Shown here in pieces: positions 17,258-25,931 of a DNA stretch of 46,265 nt; positions within the stretch are counted from its first letter, which is position 1, and each line of letters begins with the position of its first letter. Under the pieces are notes generated by a model. The model was given only the letters and a program-made list of their open reading frames with translations, was not told the DNA's origin and made no database searches. The stretch comes from Lachnospiraceae bacterium. GTDB lineage: Bacteria; Bacillota; Clostridia; Lachnospirales; Lachnospiraceae. Made by a program: the position numbers and the translations under genes. The DNA is taken from positions 1-46,265 of the forward strand of contig CAJTGD010000042.1 of assembly GCA_910575475.1 (NCBI GenBank). Direction: 5' to 3'.

Positions 17258-17286
17258 AGTATACTCGTAAAAATCCGGGTTATCAA
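17258..17286 (-). promoter_or_regulatory. Promoter of iadA-yfcC
   Basis: On the minus strand TTGATA (17286-17281), a 17-base spacer and TATACT (17263-17258), followed at once by a second TATAAT-like stretch. The remainder of 17190-17403 holds only this promoter and the rpmF terminator. Confidence 0.75.
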
Positions 17287-17358
17287 TCACTTTTTCATCC
17301 TCGTATTTCCCTTTTAATAACAAATTGCCTTATTTATCACATAAAATTGTTCTCATAC

Positions 17359-17392
17359 AAAAAAAGAGACCTTCCAAAGCTGGAAAGTCTCT
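17359..17392 (-). terminator. Terminator of the pta-ackA-yceD-rpmF operon
   Basis: A 12-base arm AGAGACCTTCCA (17365-17376) pairs with 17381-17392 (one mismatch) around AAGC. It is followed on the minus strand by a run of seven T. It lies 11 bases past the rpmF stop. Confidence 0.85.
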
Positions 17393-17403
17393 CTCCTCCG
17401 TCA

Positions 17404-17583
17404 TTAATCAACGGAAATGATCTCTTTTTTGTTGTATGAGCCGCATGCCTTACATACTCTGTGAGGCATCATAAGTTCTCCGCACTTGCTGCACTTTACC
17501 AGGTTCGGAGCGCTCATCTTCCAATTAGCTCTTCTCTTGTCTCTTCTGGCTTTTGAAGATTTATTTTTTGGACAGATCGACAT
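17404..17583 (-). CDS. rpmF: 50S ribosomal protein L32
   Basis: A 59-residue ribosomal protein read from ATG 17583 to TAA 17404. It starts MSICPKNKSSKARRDKRRA and ends with the zinc-binding cysteine pairs KCSKCGE and CKACGSY, so it is the zinc-containing (C+) L32 form. An AAGGAGGTG site precedes the start. It follows yceD by three bases, an order conserved in many bacteria. Usually plsX and acpP follow in this group; here a terminator and an unrelated operon do. Confidence 0.97.
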   Translation of the reverse strand: MSICPKNKSSKARRDKRRANWKMSAPNLVKCSKCGELMMPHRVCKACGSYNKKEIISVD

Positions 17584-17586
17584 CGG

Positions 17587-18114
17587 TTACACCTCCTTAA
17601 AATTCTTAAACAATTCACGGACAACGGACATCCTCGGATCCAATCCCGTATCTTCGCAGTCACAGCTCCCTTTATTCAGGTTCTGGCCGCATACATTGCA
17701 GATTCCTCTACAGTCTTCCATGCAGAGCACTTTCTCCGGCCAGCACATCAAAATCTCCTGAAAGAGCATCTTGTCCACGTCAAGATGATATCCGTTGATA
17801 AAGTCAGATTCGTCGAATCCTTCTCTCAGTTCAGCATCCGAACACCCCAAATCCACATATCTGGTAAAATGAAGCGGAAACTCATACTCCACCTCTTCCA
17901 GACAGCGGTCACATGGAATCCGAAGCGTAACCTTCCCATCCGCCTGAATCTGCAGCTCCCTGTCCTTCCTGTGCGTAACAGTCACATGTACCGGATCCTT
18001 ATGGATCACCGGATACGCCCCGGACTTCAGCTGAACAGAATCCAACTCTGGCAAAACCATCTCGTCTATGGGCCTATGCTGTTCTGATAGTACGCCTGAC
18101 AGGTTCATCAACAT
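17587..18114 (-). CDS. YceD/DUF177 family protein
   Basis: A 175-residue DUF177 protein. In plants and bacteria this family is linked to 23S rRNA accumulation and it is nearly always encoded just before rpmF, as here. It has the family's Cys-rich segments: IPCDRCLEEVEYEF near residue 70 and a C-terminal zinc-ribbon-like set (CMEDCRGICNVCGQN, CDCE). GGAG lies nine bases before ATG 18114. It belongs to the rpmF operon; the gap from ackA contains a terminator, so it may also have its own promoter. Confidence 0.88.
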   Translation of the reverse strand: MLMNLSGVLSEQHRPIDEMVLPELDSVQLKSGAYPVIHKDPVHVTVTHRKDRELQIQADGKVTLRIPCDRCLEEVEYEFPLHFTRYVDLGCSDAELREGFDESDFINGYHLDVDKMLFQEILMCWPEKVLCMEDCRGICNVCGQNLNKGSCDCEDTGLDPRMSVVRELFKNFKEV

Positions 18115-18189
18115 TGCTGTTTACTCCTATTCATACCTAAACTATTATATCACGAGAAATTGGTTTGTCAACCAAAAAATCAGGTTTTC

Positions 18190-18248
18190 GAAAAAAATCT
18201 TAACGATTTGCTGCGGTTCACCGTTGACTGGCGAACCGCAGCGAATCG
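18190..18248 (-). terminator. Terminator after ackA
   Basis: A 16-base arm (18204-18219) pairs with 18233-18248, with a perfect GCTGCGGTTC core. On the minus strand TTAAGATTTTTTT follows. It begins just past the ackA stop, so transcription into yceD-rpmF must read through or restart. Confidence 0.8.
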
Positions 18249-18253
18249 TCATA

Positions 18254-19447
18254 TTATTTTACAAGAGCTACCGTCTCTCTTGCAATCGCCAGTTCTTCGT
18301 TGGTCGGAACGACCAGAACCTTTACCCTGGAATCCGGAGTGGAGATAATCACTTCCTCGCCCCGCTTTGCATTCGCATCTTTATCGATCTCGATGCCCAG
18401 ATATCCCAGATATCCGCAGATCCTCTCACGCATCGCCCCGTCATTTTCACCGATGCCCGCGGTAAATACGATGTTGTCCACACCATTCATCGCCGCTGCG
18501 TAAGCCCCTACATATTTTGCCACTCTGTAGCCGAATACCTCCAGAGCGATCTGAGCCGGCTTTTTGCCTTCTTCCGCTGCCGCGCACAGATCACGGAAAT
18601 CGCTGGATACGCCGTCGGAAAGTCCGTATACACCGGATTCCTTGTTCAGCATCTTCATCAGTCCCGCAACATCCAGGTTTTCCTTCTTTGCAATAAATTC
18701 CAGGATCGCCGGGTCAATGTCGCCGGAACGGGTTCCCATCACCAGACCTTCCAGCGGGGTCAGACCCATGGAGGTGTCTACGGACTTTCCGTTCAGCACC
18801 GCACAGATGCTGGCGCCGTTTCCAAGGTGGCACACAATGGTCTTCGTCGCGTCGTAGGGAACCCCTACGATCTCCGCCACTCTCTTGGATACGAAGCTGT
18901 GGCTTGTTCCGTGGAAGCCGTAGCGTCTTACTTTGTATTTGTCATAGTATGCATAGGGAAGGCCGTACATATATGCCTTCTCCGGCATGGTCTGATGGAA
19001 TGCCGTATCAAATACGCCGACCATCGGGGTGCCTGGCATCAGCTTCTCACATGCGTTGATTCCGATCAGGTTTGCCGGGTTGTGCAGCGGCGCAAGGTCG
19101 TTGCACTCTTCCACTGCTTTTTTCATTTCCTCTGTAATCACTGCGGAGGACGCAAATTTTTCTCCGCCATGTACGACACGGTGTCCCACCGCTCCGATCT
19201 CATCCAGGTTCTTGACTACGCCGGTCTTGGGATCCGTCAGGGCATCGATCACAAACTGGATGGCTTCGGTATGGGTCGGCATTGCCTTGTCAGACTTTAC
19301 CTTTTCGCCGCCTGCCGGCTGATAGGTCAGGCTTCCGTCAATCCCGATCCGTTCGCAGAGTCCCTTTGCCAGAACCTCCTCGGAATCAGAATTGATCAAC
19401 TGGAATTTTAAAGAAGAGCTTCCGCAATTTATCACTAATACATTCAT
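18254..19447 (-). CDS. ackA: Acetate kinase
   Basis: A 397-residue ASKHA-fold kinase that transfers the phosphate of acetyl phosphate to ADP, giving acetate and ATP, the main substrate-level ATP step of acetate fermentation. Motifs: NCGSSSLKF at the start, GHRVVHGG (~90), FDTAFHQTMP (~147), GFHGTSH (~178), HLGNGAS (~207) and the TAGIGEN phosphate loop near 330. Full length. AGGAGG lies 11 bases upstream. It follows pta by 42 bases. Confidence 0.98.
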   Translation of the reverse strand: MNVLVINCGSSSLKFQLINSDSEEVLAKGLCERIGIDGSLTYQPAGGEKVKSDKAMPTHTEAIQFVIDALTDPKTGVVKNLDEIGAVGHRVVHGGEKFASSAVITEEMKKAVEECNDLAPLHNPANLIGINACEKLMPGTPMVGVFDTAFHQTMPEKAYMYGLPYAYYDKYKVRRYGFHGTSHSFVSKRVAEIVGVPYDATKTIVCHLGNGASICAVLNGKSVDTSMGLTPLEGLVMGTRSGDIDPAILEFIAKKENLDVAGLMKMLNKESGVYGLSDGVSSDFRDLCAAAEEGKKPAQIALEVFGYRVAKYVGAYAAAMNGVDNIVFTAGIGENDGAMRERICGYLGYLGIEIDKDANAKRGEEVIISTPDSRVKVLVVPTNEELAIARETVALVK

Positions 19448-19489
19448 TTCCTTATGTTCCTCCTGATATTTATGATATCTTTCTGCTTT

Positions 19490-20482
19490 TTAACCCTGTG
19501 CCTGTACTGCTGTGATCGCAACCACACCTTCAATGTCTTCCGCGCTGCAGCCGCGGGACAGGTCGTTGACCGGAGCGGCGATTCCCTGGGTAAGCGGTCC
19601 GTAGGCCTCTGCCTTTGCCAGTCTCTGCGCCAGCTTGTATCCGATATTTCCCGCATCCAGATCCGGGAAGATCAATACATTGGCATGTCCTGCTACCGGG
19701 CTGCCCGGAGCCTTGGATTCTCCTACGGAAGGAACGATCGCCGCGTCAAGCTGCAGTTCGCCGTCCAGCTTCAATTCCGGCGCCAGTTCCTTTGCGATCC
19801 GGGTCGCTTCCACAACCTTGTCCACGTCCGCATGCTTTGCGCTTCCCTTTGTAGAGTGGGAAAGCATTGCCACAACCGGCTCCTTGCCCGTCAGGATACG
19901 GAAGGACTCTGCGGAAGATACCGCGATGTTCGCCAGCTTCTCCGGATCCGGATTCTGCTCCAGACCGGAATCTCCGAAGATAAAGGTTCCGTCCGCGCCC
20001 ATATCGCAATTCGGAACTACGATCACGAAAAATGCGGAAACCAGCTTTGTGCCCGGTTTTGTCTTTAAGATCTGCAGGCAGGGGCGAAGGGTATCAGCCG
20101 TAGAATGGCACGCACCGGATACCATACCGTCTGCATCGCCCATCTTTACCATCATAACGCCGTAATACAGATAATTGTTCAGCAGAAGTTCCTTTGCCTG
20201 CTCCTCGGTCATGCCCTTTTTCTGGCGTAATTCCACCAGCTTTGCGATGTAGCTCTCTGTCTTTTCGCTGGTCGCAGGATCCACGATGGTTGCCCCGGAA
20301 ATGTCATATCCGGCTCCCATCTTCTCAATCTCTTCCTTGCTTCCCACCAGGATCAGCTTCGCTGTCCCTTCCTTCAAAACCGCCTCAGCAGCCTTGTAGG
20401 TTCTCTCGTCTTCCGTCTCCGGAAGTACGATCGTCTTAATGTCTGTCTTTGCTCTTGCTTTGATTTCATCAATAAATCCCAT
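19490..20482 (-). CDS. pta: Phosphate acetyltransferase
   Basis: A 330-residue Pta of the short type, without the N-terminal P-loop domain of enterobacterial Pta. It converts acetyl-CoA and phosphate to acetyl phosphate and CoA, feeding AckA. Seen: IVLPETEDERT near residue 20, DGMVSGACHSTADTLRP near 120, MLSHSTKGSA (~205) and SPVAGHANVLIFPDLDAGNIGYKL (about 265-290). The start at 20482 (MGFIDEI) is chosen because AAAGGTGG precedes it; the longer in-frame start overlaps the promoter. First gene of pta-ackA-yceD-rpmF. Confidence 0.97.
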   Translation of the reverse strand: MGFIDEIKARAKTDIKTIVLPETEDERTYKAAEAVLKEGTAKLILVGSKEEIEKMGAGYDISGATIVDPATSEKTESYIAKLVELRQKKGMTEEQAKELLLNNYLYYGVMMVKMGDADGMVSGACHSTADTLRPCLQILKTKPGTKLVSAFFVIVVPNCDMGADGTFIFGDSGLEQNPDPEKLANIAVSSAESFRILTGKEPVVAMLSHSTKGSAKHADVDKVVEATRIAKELAPELKLDGELQLDAAIVPSVGESKAPGSPVAGHANVLIFPDLDAGNIGYKLAQRLAKAEAYGPLTQGIAAPVNDLSRGCSAEDIEGVVAITAVQAQG

Positions 20483-20515
20483 AATTAAAAGCCACCTTTC
20501 CTTTTTCTGCCTATT

Positions 20516-20544
20516 ATTATAACGCAATCGTTTTTTGTATACAA
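20516..20544 (-). promoter_or_regulatory. Promoter of pta-ackA
   Basis: On the minus strand TTGTAT (20544-20539), 17 bases, TATAAT (20521-20516), 33 bases before the pta start codon. Confidence 0.75.
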
Positions 20545-20599
20545 GCCATTTCCATGTCTATTTTTAAGAACAATCTTCAGGCTGGCAATGAGCAGTGCG

Positions 20600-20735
20600 A
20601 AAAAGCCCAGAAAAGATTCTACGTCGTGCTCGCACGTAAGCAAAATCTTTTCTGGGCTTTTTCATAGGGCGAATGCCCGTGAGCGAGATGGAGCGCAGCG
20701 AAATCGAGCTGCACTGCGGATAAGATCACAAGCCA
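20600..20735 (-). terminator. Terminator of mgtE within a larger repeat-like intergenic block
   Basis: A perfect 19-bp inverted repeat (20600-20618 with 20644-20662) has poly-A and poly-T ends in both directions and a loop with its own ACGT/CGTG symmetries. Between it and the mgtE stop lies GC-rich sequence with the imperfect direct repeat GAGCGAGATG/GCGAAATCGAGC and a short GGGC/GCCC stem (20663-20715). The hairpin is a strong intrinsic terminator. The GC-rich part looks like a dispersed intergenic repeat, but no second copy is in this window. Confidence 0.75.
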
Positions 20736-20740
20736 TACTT

Positions 20741-22075
20741 CTACAAATGAAAAAACACCGTAATGATCGTAAAATACATCAGTATCGTACAGGTATCCAT
20801 GATCGTCGAGATCAGCGGCGCCGCCATGATCGCCGGGTCCACCCCGATCTTTTTCGCCAGAAGCGGCAGCGTGCACCCAATACATTTTGCCATCACGATC
20901 ACCGCGATCATGGTCACTCCCAGCGCCACCGCCAGCATCACATCCTGATCATACATCAGGTAGATCCGGACCCCGTTGACCGCCGCCAGCAAAAGACCCA
21001 CCACGCAGGCCACCCGGATTTCCTTAAAGATCACCCGGAAAAAGTCCCGAAATTCAATCTCCCCTACTGCCAGTCCGCGGATGACCATGGTAGAGCTCTG
21101 GGAACCGCAGTTTCCGCTGGTCCCCATGAGCATGGGAATAAATGTGATCAGCACCGGCATCACGGACATGGCTTCCTCATAATGCCGCAGGATCTCCCCG
21201 GTCACGGTAGCGGAGAGCATCAGGAGCAAAAGCCACAGGGTACGGTTCTTCGCGTGCCGGAATACGGAGGTTCCGAAATAAGAATCCTCATTGGGTCTGA
21301 CACCGGCCATGATACTGATATCTTCCGTTGTCTCGTCCTGCAGGACATACATAGCGTCGTCAACCGTTACGATACCCACCAGACAGTTCTCATGGTCGAT
21401 GATCGGCATCGCCACCAGGCCGTACTTCCGGATGGAAGAAGCTACCTCCTCCTGGTCGTCCAGGGTCTTTGCGCAGAGCACATTTTCATCCATGATCTCC
21501 TCGATCAGCCTGGCCTCCCCTGCTGTCAGCAGGTCCTTCACATCCACCACGCCGATGAGACGCTTCTTTTCCGTCACATAACAAGTGTAAATGGTCTCCT
21601 TGTTGATCCCCACCTGACGGATCTTCAAAATGGCCTCCTCCACCGTCATCTCCTTGCGCAGGCTGACGTAGTCTATATTCATAATGCTTCCCGCGCTGTC
21701 CTCGGGGTACTGGAGCAGGACATTGATCTTTTTTCTCGTATCCTCGTCCGTCACCATCAGCAGACGGTCCACCACATTGGCCGGCATCTCTTCCAGCACG
21801 TCTACCGTATCGTCCACATACATCTCGTCCATGACCTCTTCCAGCTCGGAGTCCGTCAGCGTATTGATCAGGTATTCGCGCATGTCGCTGTTCATATCCG
21901 TAAATACATCCGCCGCCTCTTCCTTTGCCAGGAGCCGGAAGATCAGGATCATCTGCTTCTTGGTGATGTCTTCAAGCACTTCTACAATGTCCACGGGATG
22001 CACGGTTTCCAAAAGTTCTTTCAGTTCTTTGAATTTTCTTTCCTCAAGCAATGCGAGTATCTGTTCTTTGATCAT
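20741..22075 (-). CDS. mgtE: Magnesium transporter MgtE
   Basis: A 444-residue MgtE channel. The N-terminal helical domain (1-130) has the repeats typical of MgtE_N, followed by two CBS domains (about 130-250) that sense cytoplasmic Mg. The membrane part of five helices (about 280-444) holds the pore signature TSGNCGSQSST and the PAIMAAPLISTIMD segment. The start at 22075 has AGAGGG nine bases upstream; ATG 22084, three codons earlier, is also possible. No M-box riboswitch is recognisable in the 200 bases upstream. Divergent from tmcAL. Confidence 0.95.
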   Translation of the reverse strand: MIKEQILALLEERKFKELKELLETVHPVDIVEVLEDITKKQMILIFRLLAKEEAADVFTDMNSDMREYLINTLTDSELEEVMDEMYVDDTVDVLEEMPANVVDRLLMVTDEDTRKKINVLLQYPEDSAGSIMNIDYVSLRKEMTVEEAILKIRQVGINKETIYTCYVTEKKRLIGVVDVKDLLTAGEARLIEEIMDENVLCAKTLDDQEEVASSIRKYGLVAMPIIDHENCLVGIVTVDDAMYVLQDETTEDISIMAGVRPNEDSYFGTSVFRHAKNRTLWLLLLMLSATVTGEILRHYEEAMSVMPVLITFIPMLMGTSGNCGSQSSTMVIRGLAVGEIEFRDFFRVIFKEIRVACVVGLLLAAVNGVRIYLMYDQDVMLAVALGVTMIAVIVMAKCIGCTLPLLAKKIGVDPAIMAAPLISTIMDTCTILMYFTIITVFFHL

Positions 22076-22291
22076 CCCATGCACCCTCTTTCCTCTAAAT
22101 AAATTGCCTCCCTCACAAAAAATCAGGAACCAGTGAATCTGATATAGTAAGTAAATTCGGGCAATTTCTGTCTAAAGCAATCCATTTTTTCACAATAGAA
22201 TGTTTTTTTCTACATTTTGTACTTATGGAACTACTCATGTTCAATAAGATATAGTATAATGGTTCTCAAAAAGATATACAAGGAGTTTCTC

Positions 22292-23578
22292 ATGAAAATT
22301 GTCGGTTTGATCACAGAATACAATCCATTTCACAATGGACACCAATACCATATCCAGGCCGCAAAGGAGGTGACCGGGGCGGATCTTGCCGTGGTCATCA
22401 TGAGCGGGGACTATGTGCAGCGGGGCACCTCCGCCATCATGCCCAAGCGTCTCCGTGCTGAGATGGCCTTAAAATGCGGTGCCGCCGCCGTGTTCGAGCT
22501 GCCCGTCTGCTACGCCACAGGAAGCGCCGAATTGTTCGCCTTCGGAGCGGTTTCCTTCCTCGACCAGCTGGGAATCGTGGATTCCCTCTGCTTCGGGAGC
22601 GAATGCAGCGACCTGGAAGGGCTGGAAAAGGTGGCGGACATCCTTCTGGAAGAACCGGAAGAATACCAGAACCATTTAAGGGACTGCTTAAAGCAGGGCA
22701 TGTCCTTTCCCTCCGCGCGGGAGGATGCCCTTGCCGCCTACATGAAAACGGAGGATTATTCCTTTTTGCTCCACGATCCCAACAACATCCTGGGCATCGA
22801 ATACCTGAAAGCGCTGAAAAAGCGGAACAGCCGAATCCGTCCCTATACCATCCGCCGCAAGGGCTCCCATTACCATGACCAGGATCTGAAGTCCCCCTTC
22901 GGCTCCGCATCCGCCATCCGCTCCCTGCTGGCCTATTCTGGTTCCGCGCTGAGCGGGGTGTCTTCCGCGCATACCTTTGAAAACACGTCCTTTGTCAATA
23001 TCCTGGGGGAACTGGAGGAGCAGGTGCCTTACAGCTGTCTGGAGCTTTTGAAGGATTACCACAGGGTCAAATATCCGATCTATCAGAATGATTTTTCGCT
23101 GATCCTGAAATACAAGCTGCTGAACAAGCGGCCCGACACCCTCCCCCGCTATATGGATGTATCTAAGGAGCTGGCCGGACGGATCTGCGGGCAGCTTAAC
23201 AACTATTTTAACTATAAGCAGTTCTGCGAGCTTCTGAAAACAAGGGAAGTGACCCAGACCCGGATCAACCGCGCCCTGCTCCATATCATGCTGGGCATCA
23301 AGAAAAGCGCAGTCGAAGAATACTTAGAACAGGGGCCCCATTTTTACGCGCGCCTTCTCGGGTTCCGCCGGGATTCTGAAAAACTGATCTCGGCCATTGC
23401 CAAAAAGAGCCCTCTCCCGCTGCTTACCAGGCCCTATGATGACGAGGGGCTTGAGCCTGCGGGCCGAAAGATGCTGACCCATGATATCCTCGCCTCCAAT
23501 CTGTATACCTCGGTTGTCACGGATAAATATAAGACTGCATTTGAAAATGAATATAATCAGGGGATCCTCAAGATCTGA
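22292..23578 (+). CDS. tmcAL: tRNA(Met) cytidine acetate ligase
   Basis: A 428-residue protein of the TmcAL (YlbM) family. It activates acetate with ATP and acetylates C34 in the wobble position of elongator tRNA-Met. The nucleotidyltransferase motif EYNPFHNGH (residues ~9-17, an HxGH) is intact, as are the SGDYVQRG and GSECSDLEGL segments and the PNNILGIEYLKAL motif. AAGGAG precedes ATG 22292; the earlier in-frame start has none. An upstream TATAAT (22255-22260) may be its -10. Its nearness to pta-ackA, which make and use acetate, is fitting. Confidence 0.93.
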   Translation: MKIVGLITEYNPFHNGHQYHIQAAKEVTGADLAVVIMSGDYVQRGTSAIMPKRLRAEMALKCGAAAVFELPVCYATGSAELFAFGAVSFLDQLGIVDSLCFGSECSDLEGLEKVADILLEEPEEYQNHLRDCLKQGMSFPSAREDALAAYMKTEDYSFLLHDPNNILGIEYLKALKKRNSRIRPYTIRRKGSHYHDQDLKSPFGSASAIRSLLAYSGSALSGVSSAHTFENTSFVNILGELEEQVPYSCLELLKDYHRVKYPIYQNDFSLILKYKLLNKRPDTLPRYMDVSKELAGRICGQLNNYFNYKQFCELLKTREVTQTRINRALLHIMLGIKKSAVEEYLEQGPHFYARLLGFRRDSEKLISAIAKKSPLPLLTRPYDDEGLEPAGRKMLTHDILASNLYTSVVTDKYKTAFENEYNQGILKI

Positions 23579-23595
23579 ATATGCTGTCCAATAAG

Positions 23596-23643
23596 TAAGA
23601 GAAAGTGCAGAGAGCCAGACTGCTCCCTCTACGCTTTCTCTTA
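23596..23643. terminator. Hairpin between tmcAL and the AAA/PD-(D/E)XK gene
   Basis: TAAGAGAAAG (23596-23605) pairs with 23634-23643, with further pairing inside. It sits between two convergent genes. U-runs are weak, so it may be a modest terminator in either direction. Confidence 0.5.
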
Positions 23644-23661
23644 AAATCTCATTTTCTGAAC

Positions 23662-25254
23662 TTAAACTACCACTTCCATGATCATCTTTCCATTATAAAT
23701 CTTTTCTCTTATTCCAACGTTCTTTCTCTTTTTATTAAAATCAAAGCTGAGCAAATAACCTTTTTTCAAATTATAGTGTGTCAGATATCCCAGGAGTTGG
23801 TTTTCTCCTTCTTTGTTGTATTCTTCTCCCCGCCAAATTTTGGTTTCGACTACATGCTGTATTCCGCCGTAATCAATAATGATATCTGTCCTTGTTTTGT
23901 CTCTTGTCTCAGCTTCTACATAGAAGTTTCCGCCTCCATTGATAATCGGTTTCAAATATATCAGGAAAATTTTTCTTCCATGTTCCTCTACAAACTTCTC
24001 ATCCTCCTGCCGGTATAGCGATATATAATAATCAAAAAATTTCCGCATCACCAGATCCATATCCAGCCCGCCGGACCGGACAAACTGATTTTTATCGGGA
24101 ATCGTACTTCTTAACTCCGCATCCTTTGAAAGCTCCTCTGAGATAAAATAGCTGTACAGCTGAGTCTCAAAAATTCGGTTGGATATTACGACGATATCTC
24201 CTTTTTCCTTTACAAATCCGAACATCTGTCCAATATGGATTGCTTCATTATATACATGATATGGATATTCCGCTCCTCTGAAAAGAATATTCTGCAGCAT
24301 CATACTCAGCTTCGGATATTCCGAAATATGTTTAATCATATCATCATAAAGGGTATTCGGACCTTTGACCAGTATCTTCACAGCTTCCTGCAGTCCTTTT
24401 CTTGTCCAGACCGATCTCCGGTCAGAATATCCTTCCATATGAATCACCTTTTCATCCAGCAGCTTGCACAAGTAGGATACTAAAAACGGATATCCGGATG
24501 TATATTCATAAATGAGTTTTCCCATAGCGGATATATCCATACCGGTCTGCCTGTCCTCTTCATATTCCGAAAGCATTCCCTGAATATCAGACACAGAAAA
24601 TCCCATATCAATATGAAATTCCGCCGCAATATTCCAAGGGCTGTTATAGCTGCTGCTTTCTCCCGGATGCAGTTTCATTTTCAGATTTTTAATATCATGC
24701 ACACCTGCCAGAATCACACTTTTAAATGTATCGTCGCGTCCTACTTTCTGGCGCAGATACTTTTCTCTGAGCAATCCAAGAAAATGAAGGAAGATCTGGT
24801 TATCCGCCGCCTTGTCCACTTCATCCACCATAAGGATGACTTCTTTTTTACTTGCCCGGCAAAACATGGTGATCTTTTCACCCAGCGCATCCAGAGGCAA
24901 TTCCGGCGCAATCGGTTTTTTCCAGATTTCCAGCAGCTCTTCCGGCGCATTTCCCCCAGCAAGAACCCTGGATATTTTATTTACAAAACCCTGCGCCAGA
25001 GCATGCATGGAAACAAAGCAATCGTCTGCCGCTTCGAAACTGATATCCAGAACAAGATAATCCGCGTTCATACGATGATAAAGAAGCTCTAATATTGTGG
25101 ATTTTCCATACTGCCTGGCACGATTTATTGTAAAGTATTCGCCGTATGCAATATATTCATTTATGATCATCTCGATTCTGTCACTCATATCTACCATATA
25201 ATGTAATTCAGGAATACAGATCCCCGTTGTATTAAATTTTCTGCGTTTTACCAT
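23662..25254 (-). CDS. AAA-family ATPase fused to a PD-(D/E)XK nuclease-like domain
   Basis: A 530-residue two-domain protein. The N-terminal part is AAA-ATPase-like with an unusual P-loop (NRARQYGKST, about residues 44-53) and a clear Walker B (VILMVDEVDKA, ~140-150). The C-terminal ~120 residues hold a PD-(D/E)XK-type core: an Asp in TDIIIDY followed by ExK in HVVETKIWRGE. The family is expanded in gut Firmicutes and Bacteroidetes and has no settled function; a nucleic-acid or defence-related role is a guess. GGAGG lies 7 bases before the start. It is 20 bases behind the ABC permease gene on the same strand but is not obviously part of that system. Confidence 0.75.
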   Translation of the reverse strand: MVKRRKFNTTGICIPELHYMVDMSDRIEMIINEYIAYGEYFTINRARQYGKSTILELLYHRMNADYLVLDISFEAADDCFVSMHALAQGFVNKISRVLAGGNAPEELLEIWKKPIAPELPLDALGEKITMFCRASKKEVILMVDEVDKAADNQIFLHFLGLLREKYLRQKVGRDDTFKSVILAGVHDIKNLKMKLHPGESSSYNSPWNIAAEFHIDMGFSVSDIQGMLSEYEEDRQTGMDISAMGKLIYEYTSGYPFLVSYLCKLLDEKVIHMEGYSDRRSVWTRKGLQEAVKILVKGPNTLYDDMIKHISEYPKLSMMLQNILFRGAEYPYHVYNEAIHIGQMFGFVKEKGDIVVISNRIFETQLYSYFISEELSKDAELRSTIPDKNQFVRSGGLDMDLVMRKFFDYYISLYRQEDEKFVEEHGRKIFLIYLKPIINGGGNFYVEAETRDKTRTDIIIDYGGIQHVVETKIWRGEEYNKEGENQLLGYLTHYNLKKGYLLSFDFNKKRKNVGIREKIYNGKMIMEVVV

Positions 25255-25274
25255 AAATCAATCCTCCTGCTCGT

Positions 25275-25931
25275 TTAAAACTCTTTTCTCCGAAAAATAG
25301 AAACCGTCAGCGGAAATGACAACAGGAATGCAAGCATGGCGCATGCCAGTATAACGATTCCTGCCATAACCAACTGGAATGTGGTCATGTGCGGCCCAAA
25401 CAGGCGGTTCATCAAAGAACTGGCCCCCATGACCACTCCGATACTGCCAAGCAGGCTGACTATAGTACACAGTTCACTTCGTTCTTCGCCCCCCAGATAG
25501 AACAGCGGAAAGAAGATGGCCCCCATAAACAGACTGAGTCCGATCCCCACCACAAATATCATAAAGATATCTGTATTCCGGTCAAACGGGAAGCCATGAA
25601 GCAGAATGGACACGCTCACGCCAACCGCCGCAAAAAGCATCCCCACAAGCAGCCAGATCAGCTGGCTCAGAAAATAACTTTTTACAATATCAATCCTTCG
25701 GACAGGGGCAGTCAGTTTATACCTGCACCATTTCGAAGTGTTTTCTTTCCGCAGGCCGGATACTGCTACAACGGAAAAGCCCGCCATAGCCGAAATCATA
25801 TAGCCGATGATGATGCTCTGGACATCATTGTCCAGCACTGCCGCGGCAATCCCCAGCAGCAGCATCACCGCCGAAAACATTTTTACATTGGAGCGTGCCG
25901 CATAATAATTGTTTTTCAGAAGTCCCTTCAT
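25275..25931 (-). CDS. ABC-2 type transporter permease
   Basis: A 218-residue membrane protein with six predicted helices (about 15-35, 38-58, 85-110, 122-145, 155-172, 188-210). It matches the small ABC-2 permeases that pair with YtrA-regulated ATPases. The charged segment SGLRKENTSKWCRYKLTAPVRR after the second helix is characteristic. Its ATG overlaps the TGA of the ATPase gene (ATGA), so the two are translationally coupled. It probably exports a peptide, antibiotic or lipid-like compound; substrate unknown. Confidence 0.82.
   Translation of the reverse strand: MKGLLKNNYYAARSNVKMFSAVMLLLGIAAAVLDNDVQSIIIGYMISAMAGFSVVAVSGLRKENTSKWCRYKLTAPVRRIDIVKSYFLSQLIWLLVGMLFAAVGVSVSILLHGFPFDRNTDIFMIFVVGIGLSLFMGAIFFPLFYLGGEERSELCTIVSLLGSIGVVMGASSLMNRLFGPHMTTFQLVMAGIVILACAMLAFLLSFPLTVSIFRRKEF

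Noticed and set aside
18068..19411. Open frame (447 codons) on the plus strand over ackA
   Set aside because: Antisense to acetate kinase, whose motifs are all present on the other strand.
20588..22102. Long open frame (504 codons) on the plus strand over mgtE
   Set aside because: It is antisense to a clear MgtE, is rich in His, Arg and Gln like other complement-strand frames here, and has no ribosome binding site or recognisable domain.
22085..22291. Possible M-box magnesium riboswitch before mgtE
   Set aside because: The leader is AT-rich and lacks the conserved M-box helices and G-rich core; only an ordinary divergent promoter region is visible.
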